Below the pieces are notes generated by a model. The model was not told the origin of the DNA, did no database searches, and saw only the letters and a list, made by a program, of their open reading frames with translations. The position numbers and the translations under genes are program-made. 9,211 nucleotides of DNA, taken from Acidobacteriota bacterium (GTDB lineage: Bacteria; Acidobacteriota; Terriglobia; Terriglobales; Acidobacteriaceae). The stretch covers positions 1 through 9,211 of the forward strand of contig JANXQR010000021.1 in NCBI GenBank assembly GCA_025353435.1, in the 5' to 3' direction. Below are positions 1 through 6,490 of this stretch, in pieces; the stretch's first letter is position 1, and each line of letters opens with the position of its first letter.

Positions 1-1322
1 CCATTCGGCGGAACGCCCTGCACAGCTTTGGCCTGCCGCTCCAGCTTGATGGTCTGATGATTCACCACGTAGAGCCGCGCGCGGTTCAGTCGCACGTTGG
101 TACGGATTTGCCACGCCAGTAGCGGATGCTCTTCGGTCGGATTCCCGCCAACAAGCAGAATCGCCGGCGCAGTTCCCGCGTCTCGCAGGCTTGCGGACTT
201 GCCTTCATTGCCAGCCATGGCGTGCGCGAACGTCGCATAATCCGCCGTGCGGTGATGATCAATGTTGTTAGTGCGCAGTACCGTTCGCGCAAACTTCTGA
301 AGCAGGTAGTTTTCTTCGTTGGTGGTGCGATTTGACCCCAACACGCCGATCGCTTCACCACCACGGCTGTCGCGAATCTCGGTCAACTTGGCTGCCGCAA
401 CCTTCAGCGCGTGCTCCCACGTCGTCGGCTCCAACTTGCCCGCAGCACTGCGCACCAGCGGCTTGGTCAAACGCTCGCCGCTGTCAACAAAGTCAAAACC
501 GAACCGTCCCTTGGCACACAGAAAGTCGCCATTGATGCCGCTTTTGTCGCGATTATCGGCGCGCACAATTTCGGAACCTTCATGAGTCTGCCGCACGCCC
601 AGTGTCACCTTGCAGCCGTCCGCGCAATGCGTGCACACGGTGGAGACATGGTTCATCTCCCACGGCCGCGTCTTGTATCGATAACTGCCGCTGGTCAGCG
701 CGCCCACAGGGCACACGTCGATGCACATGCCACACTGTTCGCAATCCAGGTGGGCTTTACTTCCATCGCCTTCGGGGCCGTTAGGAGCGATCACCGAACT
801 CACACCGCGGTTCTGCACGCCGAGAGCCCAGACGTCCATGCCTTCGCCGCACATGCGCACGCAGCGATAACACAAAATGCACCGCGGCCGGTCGAAGAAC
901 ACGGCCGGCGACCATTGCTGCTCATCGCGATGCTGCTTGGCTTCGGCATACAGGCTCTCGCCAGCGCCATATTTGAAGGTCATGTCCTGCAGTTCGCACT
1001 CGCCGCCCGCATCGCAAACCGGGCAATCAAGTGGATGATTTCCCAGCAGCAACTGAATGGTGGCCTTGCGCGCCTGCGCAATCTCTGGTGACTCAGTAAC
1101 GAAGACCTGGCCCTCACCAACCGTCGTCGTGCAGGCTGTCTGCAGCTTCGGCACCTTCTCCTGGCGCACCACGCACATGCGGCATGCGGCCTGAAGGCTC
1201 AACCCCGGGTAGTAGCAGAACGCGGGAATCTCGATCCCCGCCTTGCGGCACGCCTCAATCAGCAACGTCCCCGCGGGAGCCGTCAGCTTCTTTCCATCGA
1301 CTGTGAATGTTACGTCTGCCAT
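1..1322 (-). CDS. nuoG: NADH-quinone oxidoreductase subunit G (N-terminal part)
   Basis: Iron-sulfur subunit of the peripheral arm of respiratory complex I, passing electrons from the NuoF flavin toward the quinone site. The frame is open from ATG at 1322 to the window edge (440 residues) and is cut there; full NuoG proteins are longer, so the C-terminal molybdopterin-oxidoreductase-like part is missing. An N-terminal 2Fe-2S ferredoxin-like domain carries C36-x10-C47-x2-C50-x13-C64 (cluster N1b). H96, C100, C103 and C109 fit the His-ligated N5 site. Two ferredoxin-type 4Fe-4S motifs follow (C148/C151/C154/C158 and C194/C197/C200/C204). C230-x2-C233-x3-C237-x31-C269 resembles the extra N7 cluster found in only some NuoG proteins. 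The molybdopterin-oxidoreductase-like fold starts near residue 285. The start has GGAG 5 bases upstream and lies 15 bases after the nuoF stop. Family call is firm. Confidence 0.96.
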   Translation of the reverse strand, partial: MADVTFTVDGKKLTAPAGTLLIEACRKAGIEIPAFCYYPGLSLQAACRMCVVRQEKVPKLQTACTTTVGEGQVFVTESPEIAQARKATIQLLLGNHPLDCPVCDAGGECELQDMTFKYGAGESLYAEAKQHRDEQQWSPAVFFDRPRCILCYRCVRMCGEGMDVWALGVQNRGVSSVIAPNGPEGDGSKAHLDCEQCGMCIDVCPVGALTSGSYRYKTRPWEMNHVSTVCTHCADGCKVTLGVRQTHEGSEIVRADNRDKSGINGDFLCAKGRFGFDFVDSGERLTKPLVRSAAGKLEPTTWEHALKVAAAKLTEIRDSRGGEAIGVLGSNRTTNEENYLLQKFARTVLRTNNIDHHRTADYATFAHAMAGNEGKSASLRDAGTAPAILLVGGNPTEEHPLLAWQIRTNVRLNRARLYVVNHQTIKLERQAKAVQGVPPN

Positions 1323-1337
1323 TCTTCTCCAGCGCCC

Positions 1338-2648
1338 CTACACCACTGCCAGTTCAACGTGTTTGGCAAACGGGCACGACTTGCCGTTCAGGTGCTCTTC
1401 AAATTCTTTGCGAAATTTCTTCACAAAACCCAGCGTCGGCATTGCGGCCGCATCGCCCAGCGGGCAGAATGTGCGCCCCATCATGTTCTCGGCGAGGTAG
1501 CGGATATTGTCAATGTCCTTCATCTCGCCGAAACCTGCATGGAATCGCGTCAGCGACTTCTTAAGCCAGTCCGTTCCTTCGCGGCAGGGAATGCACCACC
1601 CGCAGCTTTCGTGCTGGTAGAAGCTGATCGTCCGCAGTGCGAACTCCACCATGCAGGTCTGGTCGTCAATCACCACCACTCCGCCAGAACCCAGCATTGA
1701 TCCCGCTTTTCCCACCTGGTCGAAGTCCATCCCGAGAGTCTCGATCTCTTCGGGCAAAAGTACCGGTGTCGACGAGCCGCCCGGAACCACGGCCTTCAGT
1801 TTCCGTCCGCCGCGAACTCCACCACCCACTTCGTAAATCATCTTCTTCAGGTTGTATCCCATCGGCAGTTCGTACACGCCCGGCCGTTCGATGTGCCCGC
1901 TCAAGCCGAACAGTCGAGTCCCGCCGTTGCGCTCCGAACCGATGGCTGCATAGGCCGCGGCACCCATCGTAATCACATGCGGCACCGTGGCAATGGTTTC
2001 GGCATTATTGATTACCGTCGGCCCGCCGTAGAGACCAACCACAGCAGGGAAGGGAGGCTTGATGCGAGGCACTCCGCGTTTGCCTTCGAGCGACTCCATC
2101 AGCGCCGACTCCTCGCCCACTTCGTACGCGCCTGCCCCCGTCTGCGTGATCACCTGAAACTCGGTATCCGACCCAAAAATGTTCTTACCCAGAAAGCCCT
2201 TCGCGTAAGCATCGGCAACGGCCTTCTCCACAATCTCCAGCAGGTAGCGATACTCGCCCCGCAGATAAATGAAGCCGGTCTTTGCGCCGATCGCGAGGCC
2301 GGCAATAAGGGTGCCTTCAATCACTGCATGCGGATCATGAAGAAAGATCAGGTGGTCCTTGCAGGTCCCCGGCTCGCTCTCGTCCCCATTTACTAAAACG
2401 TATTTGGGCTTTGCACTCACCTTCGGGACGAACGACCACTTGAGCCCCGTCGGAAATCCAGCCCCGCCTCGGCCGCGAAGGTTCGACGCCTTCATCTCGT
2501 TGATGATCCAGTCAGGCCCTTGGGCAAGGCACTTTTTCGCAGCCTCATAGCCGCCCAGCTCAATATATTTCTCGATTTCAGCCGCGCCCTGGCCAAACCG
2601 TTTGGTGACAATCTTTACTTCATCAGGATGCGAAACCAGCCTAGGCAT
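1338..2648 (-). CDS. nuoF: NADH-quinone oxidoreductase subunit F (NADH/FMN-binding)
   Basis: Flavoprotein that oxidises NADH with FMN and hands electrons to cluster N3 at the tip of complex I. The 436-residue product is usual length for the family. Seen in order: the glycine-rich GRGGAGFPTGLKW block (59-71) and NGDESEPGT (88-96) of the FMN/NADH site, the GAGAYEVGEESAL block (171-183), and the N3 ligands C349, C352, C355 (ESCGWCIPC) with C395 (TFCPLGD). I chose the ATG at 2648: a strong GGGGGAG lies 6 bases upstream and the product begins MPRLVSHPDE. The frame stays open further upstream (another ATG at 2663), but that ATG overlaps the Shine-Dalgarno itself. The start overlaps the end of nuoE by 8 bases, so translation is probably coupled. 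Unusual: the motif usually written YICGEE reads YEVGEE here. Confidence 0.97.
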   Translation of the reverse strand: MPRLVSHPDEVKIVTKRFGQGAAEIEKYIELGGYEAAKKCLAQGPDWIINEMKASNLRGRGGAGFPTGLKWSFVPKVSAKPKYVLVNGDESEPGTCKDHLIFLHDPHAVIEGTLIAGLAIGAKTGFIYLRGEYRYLLEIVEKAVADAYAKGFLGKNIFGSDTEFQVITQTGAGAYEVGEESALMESLEGKRGVPRIKPPFPAVVGLYGGPTVINNAETIATVPHVITMGAAAYAAIGSERNGGTRLFGLSGHIERPGVYELPMGYNLKKMIYEVGGGVRGGRKLKAVVPGGSSTPVLLPEEIETLGMDFDQVGKAGSMLGSGGVVVIDDQTCMVEFALRTISFYQHESCGWCIPCREGTDWLKKSLTRFHAGFGEMKDIDNIRYLAENMMGRTFCPLGDAAAMPTLGFVKKFRKEFEEHLNGKSCPFAKHVELAVV

Positions 2649-3189
2649 GAGCGGCTCCCCCATTTCGGCTGGAATCAGAATGAATCTTGTCACGATAACG
2701 GTCGAGAATTCCCGGAACGCTCTCCGGCGTCAGGTCGTCGTGGAAGTCGTAATTCACCTGAATGGCAGGTGCCCAGCAGCAGACCCCGATGCATTCCACT
2801 TCTTCAAGCGAAAAAACTCCATCCGCTGTGATGCCCTTGTGACCAACGCCCAACTCTTCCTGAAAACGCTCGTAGAGATCGTAGGCTCCGCGCAGCATGC
2901 AACTTATATTGGTGCAAACCTGAATATTGAACTTGCCCGCAGGCCTGAAGCGCAGCATCGAGTAGTAGCTGGCCACATTCCGCACCTCGAGTGGGGTCAG
3001 GCTCAGTCGGTCTGCAATCTCGGCCATCACCGCGTCCGACAAATAGCCGACTTCGTCCTGGGCGTAAAGCAGCATGGGGATTAGTGCCGAGCGCTTCACG
3101 GGATATTTTTCCGTCAGCACGTCAAAGCGCGCAGCAAGCTGTGGCGAAAAGATCGACATGGTCTCCGAACCGCTTTCCCTTGGACTCAT
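2641..3189 (-). CDS. nuoE: NADH-quinone oxidoreductase subunit E (24 kDa, 2Fe-2S)
   Basis: Thioredoxin-like 2Fe-2S subunit that partners NuoF in the NADH dehydrogenase module of complex I and carries cluster N1a. The 182-residue product has the N1a ligand pattern C92-x4-C97 (VCTNISC) and C133-x3-C137 (ECIGVC), plus an extra C138 directly after the last ligand, followed by WAPA. The N-terminal helical part (LTEKYP...ALIPMLLYAQDEVGYLSD) is typical of the family. I chose the ATG at 3189: GGGAG lies 8 bases upstream, and the ATG shares ATGA with the stop of the preceding small ORF, a standard coupled junction. An inner ATG at 3159 (MSIFSPQ) is possible; its GGAG is only 3 bases away. The gene overlaps nuoF downstream. 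Unlike the common order, it does not follow nuoD directly: two unknown ORFs intervene. Confidence 0.96.
   Translation of the reverse strand: MSPRESGSETMSIFSPQLAARFDVLTEKYPVKRSALIPMLLYAQDEVGYLSDAVMAEIADRLSLTPLEVRNVASYYSMLRFRPAGKFNIQVCTNISCMLRGAYDLYERFQEELGVGHKGITADGVFSLEEVECIGVCCWAPAIQVNYDFHDDLTPESVPGILDRYRDKIHSDSSRNGGAAHA
2655..2661 (-). promoter_or_regulatory. Ribosome binding site of nuoF
   Basis: On the minus strand this reads GGGGGAG, 6 bases before the ATG at 2648, and lies inside the 3' end of nuoE. It decides the nuoF start in favour of 2648 over the in-frame ATG at 2663. Confidence 0.7.
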
Positions 3190-3512
3190 GCCATCAACTC
3201 CCGCGCCCATGCTTCCGCCACCATATCCATCTCGTCCTCGCGTTCCGTCTCGTTTGTTTCCATCCTACCGGTCCGCAGCTTCCCGTCTTCAGTCAACTCC
3301 AGCATTCCTGTCGAGCCATCCTCGCGCTTCCATCGGACCAGCGCACCGATCCGTTCCAGATCCAGCCACGCATCGCCGTGACGCACCGTAATTCGTTGCT
3401 CGCCCAACTCCACCGTGGCCTGCCGGTTCTTATTCAGCCCATGAGCAGCGGTGTAACTGCGGAGCAGGGAAGCCAGCGATACCCAAAGTTCGATGAAGAC
3501 TTGATCACGCAA
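3186..3512 (-). CDS. Unknown 108-residue protein in the nuo operon
   Basis: I do not recognise this protein. The frame opens with TTG at 3512 (no ATG nearby), overlaps the end of the preceding ORF by 8 bases, and ends with TGA sharing ATGA with the nuoE start; both junctions suggest translational coupling. The first 25 residues look helical and hydrophobic (FIELWVSLASLL) but too short and mixed to be a clear membrane segment. The middle (about 32-82) looks beta-rich, with alternating charged and hydrophobic residues such as RITVRHGDAWLDLE and GMLELTEDGKLR. The tail (83-108) is very acidic and ends in a short helix-like stretch. No cysteines, so no iron-sulfur site. Base composition matches the nuo genes (about 60% GC in the lines I counted). 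It could be an accessory or assembly factor, or a passenger; nothing in the sequence decides. Confidence 0.72.
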   Translation of the reverse strand: MRDQVFIELWVSLASLLRSYTAAHGLNKNRQATVELGEQRITVRHGDAWLDLERIGALVRWKREDGSTGMLELTEDGKLRTGRMETNETEREDEMDMVAEAWARELMA

Positions 3513-4020
3513 TCTCGTTCCGAATTAACCCTTCAACGATCTTCCTTGCAAGTTGAACTGATCCAAGATACTCCCGTTCGCCAAAGAGAATGGACTCACC
3601 GTTTACCGTAAAACTGGTCGCATGAGTCGCCGCGTCAAACGCGACGATTCTAGAACCCTTCGAAGTCAGTTTGAAGGTGATTGACTGGTCATGAATATCA
3701 TCAGAAACTCTAGGCTCCCCAATCAGCGACACCCTGACCGTTGAGGCGTCTGAGTCGAAGTCCACTCTCACGTATCGTAGACTTCCCAAGCCCAACTGAA
3801 GAGTATGACCTTCCCCCCATCCCTCCGCGAATGCGATCGAAGGTAGCTCAAACCGGGCCAGTTCCTGGTTTGCTTCATCGATTTCGCTGCTCATGAACGA
3901 CCTTAATCTTTCGAAGAATTCACTCTCTTCTTCCTTCTTCGTTTTTTGGATCTCCGCGTCAGTCTGATTCGAAACGAATCTCGACTTTGCTTCAGCGGCA
4001 AGCCTCGCGTACTCCGACAT
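3505..4020 (-). CDS. Unknown 171-residue protein between nuoD and nuoE
   Basis: I do not recognise this protein. It starts at ATG 4020, 14 bases after the nuoD stop, with a good AGGTGA ribosome binding site 4 bases upstream. Residues 1 to about 60 are highly charged and likely helical or coiled-coil (EIQKTKKEEESEFFERL, then SSEIDEANQELARFEL). The rest looks beta-rich (LQLGLGSLRYVRVDFDSDAS, TVRVSLIGE, SITFKLTSKGSRIVAFD), with a final helix (SVQLARKIVEGLIRNEIA). There is no signal peptide, no membrane segment and no cysteine, so it is probably cytoplasmic. GC content is about 50% over the 480 bases I counted, against roughly 60-65% in sampled nuoD and nuoF lines, which points to a different history or weaker constraint. 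It overlaps the next unknown ORF by 8 bases. It is a real gene by frame, Shine-Dalgarno and operon fit; function is open. Confidence 0.78.
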   Translation of the reverse strand: MSEYARLAAEAKSRFVSNQTDAEIQKTKKEEESEFFERLRSFMSSEIDEANQELARFELPSIAFAEGWGEGHTLQLGLGSLRYVRVDFDSDASTVRVSLIGEPRVSDDIHDQSITFKLTSKGSRIVAFDAATHATSFTVNGESILFGEREYLGSVQLARKIVEGLIRNEIA

Positions 4021-4034
4021 GACTCACCTCGTTC

Positions 4035-5252
4035 CTATCTGTCAATCTCGCCAAGAACGATGTCGATCGATCCAACCACGGCAACTACGTCCGCCAGAAG
4101 GCGTCCCTTGCACATCGTTTCCAGGGCCTGCAGATCAGCAAATGACGGATAGCGCATGTGCACGCGATACGGCTTCGCTGTTCCGTCCGAAACGACATAG
4201 TAGCCTACCTGGCCGTGCCCTGATTCAATACTCTGGTAAACTTCGCCTGCCGGTACGGCAAACCCTTCGGTCACGATCTTGAAATGATGAATTAGCGCTT
4301 CCATCTGCGTCTTCATCTGCTCGCGATCGGGCAACACAATCTTTGGCGCGTCGGCCTTGATCGGCCCCTCCGGCATACCGTCCAGCGCCTGCTGCACAAT
4401 CTTCACGCTCTCTCGCAACTCCTCAAGGCGCACCGCATAGCGCGCCCAGCAATCCCCGACATTCGAGACCGGCACGTTGAACTGGAACTTCTCATAGCTG
4501 GAGTAGGGCATATCGCGACGCACATCAAAATCAATGCCCGACGCGCGCATTACTGGCCCCGTCACTGCCAGATCAACAGCATCTTCAGGCGACAGGTATC
4601 CGACACCTTTCAGCCGGTTTATGAAGATGGGGTTGCCAGTCAGTAGATTCGAGTATTCGTCGATCTTCTCTGGGAAGCTTCTGATGAATGCCTGCACGCG
4701 CGGAAGAAAATCAAGCGGCGCCTCCAGCGCCAGCCCACCGATGCGGATGTAGCTGGTCATCATGCGTTGCCCGGAAATCATCTCAAACAAACGCAGAATA
4801 TCTTCACGCTCGCGGAATGTGTACAGAAACACAGTCAGCGCGCCAATGTCCATGGCATGGGTGCCAAGCCAGATCAGGTGCGAATTAATACGCGTCAATT
4901 CGGCCAGTAGCACGCGCATCCATTGTGCCTTGGGCGGAATTTCGAGTTGCAGCAGTTTTTCAACGGCGAGCGAATAGACCAGGTTGTTGGCCATCGGGCC
5001 AAGGTAATCCACGCGATCGGTAAGGGGGACCACTTGCTGATAAAACTTGGCCTCGCAGGTCTTCTCGATCCCGGTGTGAAGGTAGCCGATCTCGGGATAG
5101 ATGCGGACCACGACCTCGCCGTCGATCTCCAGCACCAGGCGCAGCACGCCGTGAGTGGAAGGATGCTGTGGGCCCATGTTAAGTACCATGTGCTGGTCGC
5201 GGGAACCCTCGGCAACGGGAACTTCAAGAATGGGTGTGCCTACGTCCAGCAT
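4035..5252 (-). CDS. nuoD: NADH-quinone oxidoreductase subunit D (49 kDa)
   Basis: Core subunit of the complex I quinone module; with NuoB it forms the quinone-binding cavity near cluster N2. The 405-residue product is typical in length. Recognisable blocks: NMGPQHPSTHG (25-35), whose H30 and H34 lie in the loop that carries the quinone-site histidine of the family; GYLHTGIEK (57-64); DRVDYLGPMANN (79-90), with the tyrosine of the quinone site; RINSHLIWLG (121-130); RVQAFIRSFPEKIDEY (185-200); and the C-terminal SLD-like end SIDIVLGEIDR. The start ATG overlaps the nuoC stop as TGATG, with GGAGG 10 bases upstream. Unusual: the stretch normally reading about E-x-x-R-G-E-x-G-x-Y is ESGHGQVGYY here (343-352), with His for Arg and Gln for Glu. 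Otherwise the protein looks intact. Confidence 0.97.
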   Translation of the reverse strand: MLDVGTPILEVPVAEGSRDQHMVLNMGPQHPSTHGVLRLVLEIDGEVVVRIYPEIGYLHTGIEKTCEAKFYQQVVPLTDRVDYLGPMANNLVYSLAVEKLLQLEIPPKAQWMRVLLAELTRINSHLIWLGTHAMDIGALTVFLYTFREREDILRLFEMISGQRMMTSYIRIGGLALEAPLDFLPRVQAFIRSFPEKIDEYSNLLTGNPIFINRLKGVGYLSPEDAVDLAVTGPVMRASGIDFDVRRDMPYSSYEKFQFNVPVSNVGDCWARYAVRLEELRESVKIVQQALDGMPEGPIKADAPKIVLPDREQMKTQMEALIHHFKIVTEGFAVPAGEVYQSIESGHGQVGYYVVSDGTAKPYRVHMRYPSFADLQALETMCKGRLLADVVAVVGSIDIVLGEIDR

Positions 5253-5755
5253 CAGCGGTAGCCCTCCACAGGGTAATCCTTGCGCAATGGGTGACCAGCC
5301 CAGTCGTCAGGCATCATGATGCGCCGCAGGTTGGGATGACCTTCAAAGCGGATTCCAAACAGATCGAAGACTTCGCGCTCGTAATAATTCGCGCCCGCCC
5401 ATACCGGCGTAATGGACTCGACCGCGGCTTCCGCCTCGCCCACCATAACCCGCAGACGAAGGACATCCTTATACGCGTGGGAACAGATGTGGTAGCTGAG
5501 TTGGAAGCGGGGAACTGACGGGTACCAGTCCACCGCGGTCACATCCTGAAAGGCGTTGTAGCCTGCAGCTTTTACTGTTGCAGCAGCCTCGCGGATGCAA
5601 TTCGTGGTAATGGTGAGCGTAACTTCGCCGCGATCAATTTTGGCGTCAATCAATGCGTCGGCGTTCCAGGCCAGGATCGCCTTGATGGCGGGATCATCCG
5701 GCAGCGCCTCGAGTACTGCAGCCTTGTCGAGCAGCGTGACCTTGGGATCAAGCAT
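5252..5755 (-). CDS. nuoC: NADH-quinone oxidoreductase subunit C (30 kDa)
   Basis: Peripheral-arm subunit of complex I that packs against NuoD. The 167-residue product has the family signature near its C-terminus: YYEREVFDLFGI (124-135), then GHPNLRRIMMPDDW (139-152) and HPLRKDYP (155-162). It is a stand-alone NuoC, not a NuoCD fusion, because a TGA separates it from nuoD. The ATG at 5755 follows the nuoA TAG with no gap at all, and the nuoD ATG shares one base with its stop. Only a weak GGCGGA precedes it, so translation may depend on coupling to nuoA. Its position straight after nuoA is notable because nuoB usually sits between them. Confidence 0.96.
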   Translation of the reverse strand: MLDPKVTLLDKAAVLEALPDDPAIKAILAWNADALIDAKIDRGEVTLTITTNCIREAAATVKAAGYNAFQDVTAVDWYPSVPRFQLSYHICSHAYKDVLRLRVMVGEAEAAVESITPVWAGANYYEREVFDLFGIRFEGHPNLRRIMMPDDWAGHPLRKDYPVEGYR

Positions 5756-6157
5756 CTACAAATCCGCCTTGTCCTGGCTCCAGTCAAGGATGCCCTTGCG
5801 AACAATATAGTAGAGACCCACGGCCACAAAGCCGAGGTAAACAACCATCTCCCAGAAACCGAACAGCCTCGATCCTGTAATGGCTGGAAGCTGGCGATAG
5901 ATTACCGCCCACGGCATCATGAACACCGCCTCCACATCGAACAAAATGAACAGCATGGCAACCATATAAAAGCGGACACTGAAGCGAGCCCTTGCGTCGC
6001 CAACAGCCACAATCCCGCACTCATACGCTGCCAGTTTGACCTTGGTATTGCGGTGGCGGCCGATAAAATACGACCCCGTCACCATGGCCGCGCCCATGCC
6101 GAACGCAACCACAATTTGCATCAGTAGCGGCAGGTATTGCCAGTGATAAGGAATCAT
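5756..6157 (-). CDS. nuoA: NADH-quinone oxidoreductase subunit A
   Basis: Small membrane subunit of complex I at the junction of the two arms. From the ATG at 6157 the product is 133 residues with three hydrophobic segments (about 9-31, 63-83 and 99-119). The conserved YECG (45-48), RFSVRFY (58-64) and LFDVEAVF (72-79) blocks, with the acidic D74 and E76 in the second segment, identify it. A GGGA lies 8 bases before this ATG. The frame remains open upstream to an ATG at 6280, preceded by GGGGGGA at 8 bases. That start would add 41 polar residues (MSASLTGASPEP...) that I do not know from the family, so I prefer 6157, with only moderate certainty. First gene of the operon; the next gene begins directly at its stop. 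Confidence 0.93.
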   Translation of the reverse strand: MIPYHWQYLPLLMQIVVAFGMGAAMVTGSYFIGRHRNTKVKLAAYECGIVAVGDARARFSVRFYMVAMLFILFDVEAVFMMPWAVIYRQLPAITGSRLFGFWEMVVYLGFVAVGLYYIVRKGILDWSQDKADL

Positions 6158-6327
6158 GATTGCCGTCCCAAAAGGGTTGAAAGAATTGGCTGTTTGAGCC
6201 AGAGCATGGACTGTTCCATTGCGCCGGGCCGATGCTTTGAGCTTAGGTTCTGGACTTGCTCCCGTCAAGGAAGCCGACATCCCCAAATTCCCCCCGGCGA
6301 CCTAACAGAAGAACAAAGAGACCTAGT

Positions 6328-6358
6328 TTGCAATGTGAGCTTAATCACGTGTTATGAT
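6328..6358 (+). promoter_or_regulatory. Possible promoter for the plus-strand pair
   Basis: TTGCAA (6328-6333; 4 of 6 to TTGACA) and TATGAT (6353-6358; 5 of 6 to TATAAT) are separated by 19 bases, slightly long for a sigma70-type promoter. The CRP-like palindrome sits inside the spacer, so a bound regulator would be expected to repress this promoter or to substitute for its poor spacing. Inference from consensus matching only. Confidence 0.3.
6334..6349. promoter_or_regulatory. CRP/FNR-family-like palindromic operator
   Basis: The sequence reads TGTGA, six bases, TCACG, matching 9 of 10 half-site bases of the enterobacterial CRP consensus TGTGA-N6-TCACA. It lies about 185 bases upstream of the preferred nuoA start and about 140 bases upstream of the divergent gene. 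Its centre (6341.5) would suit activation of a nuo start near 6300. Whether this organism's CRP/FNR relatives read this consensus cannot be told here. Confidence 0.4.
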
Positions 6359-6490
6359 CTCTGGTCTCCCCGAACAGGCGTGATTTGCTGTCGCCGAATT
6401 GGAGCGATCGATTTGCCGGTTCCCATCGCGAAACTCGGTACTAAGGTGATGTGAATTAAGCTCGTCCATTGGCCGAAGAACAGGGTGAGG

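Larger units (their letters stand above)
6158..6490. other. Divergent intergenic region between nuoA and the 6491 gene
   Basis: About 330 bases with no convincing gene, unless nuoA starts at 6280 and takes 123 of them. It must contain the nuo promoter (minus strand) and probably that of the plus-strand pair. It holds a CRP/FNR-like palindrome (6334-6349), a possible plus-strand promoter (6328-6358) and a 9-base inverted repeat (6337-6345 and 6455-6463). On the minus strand I see only a weak candidate: TTGCAA at 6333-6328 and TCTGTT at 6309-6304. No transcription terminator, transfer RNA or riboswitch fold is evident by eye. Confidence 0.6.

Noticed and set aside
411..1091. Long plus-strand open frame (226 codons) opposite nuoG
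   Set aside because: It is the antisense shadow of nuoG, whose frame has intact iron-sulfur motifs throughout; the translation is low in structure and has no recognisable domain.
1893..2396. Plus-strand open frames opposite nuoF
   Set aside because: nuoF is complete with all motifs on the minus strand; the opposite frames are by-products of high GC.
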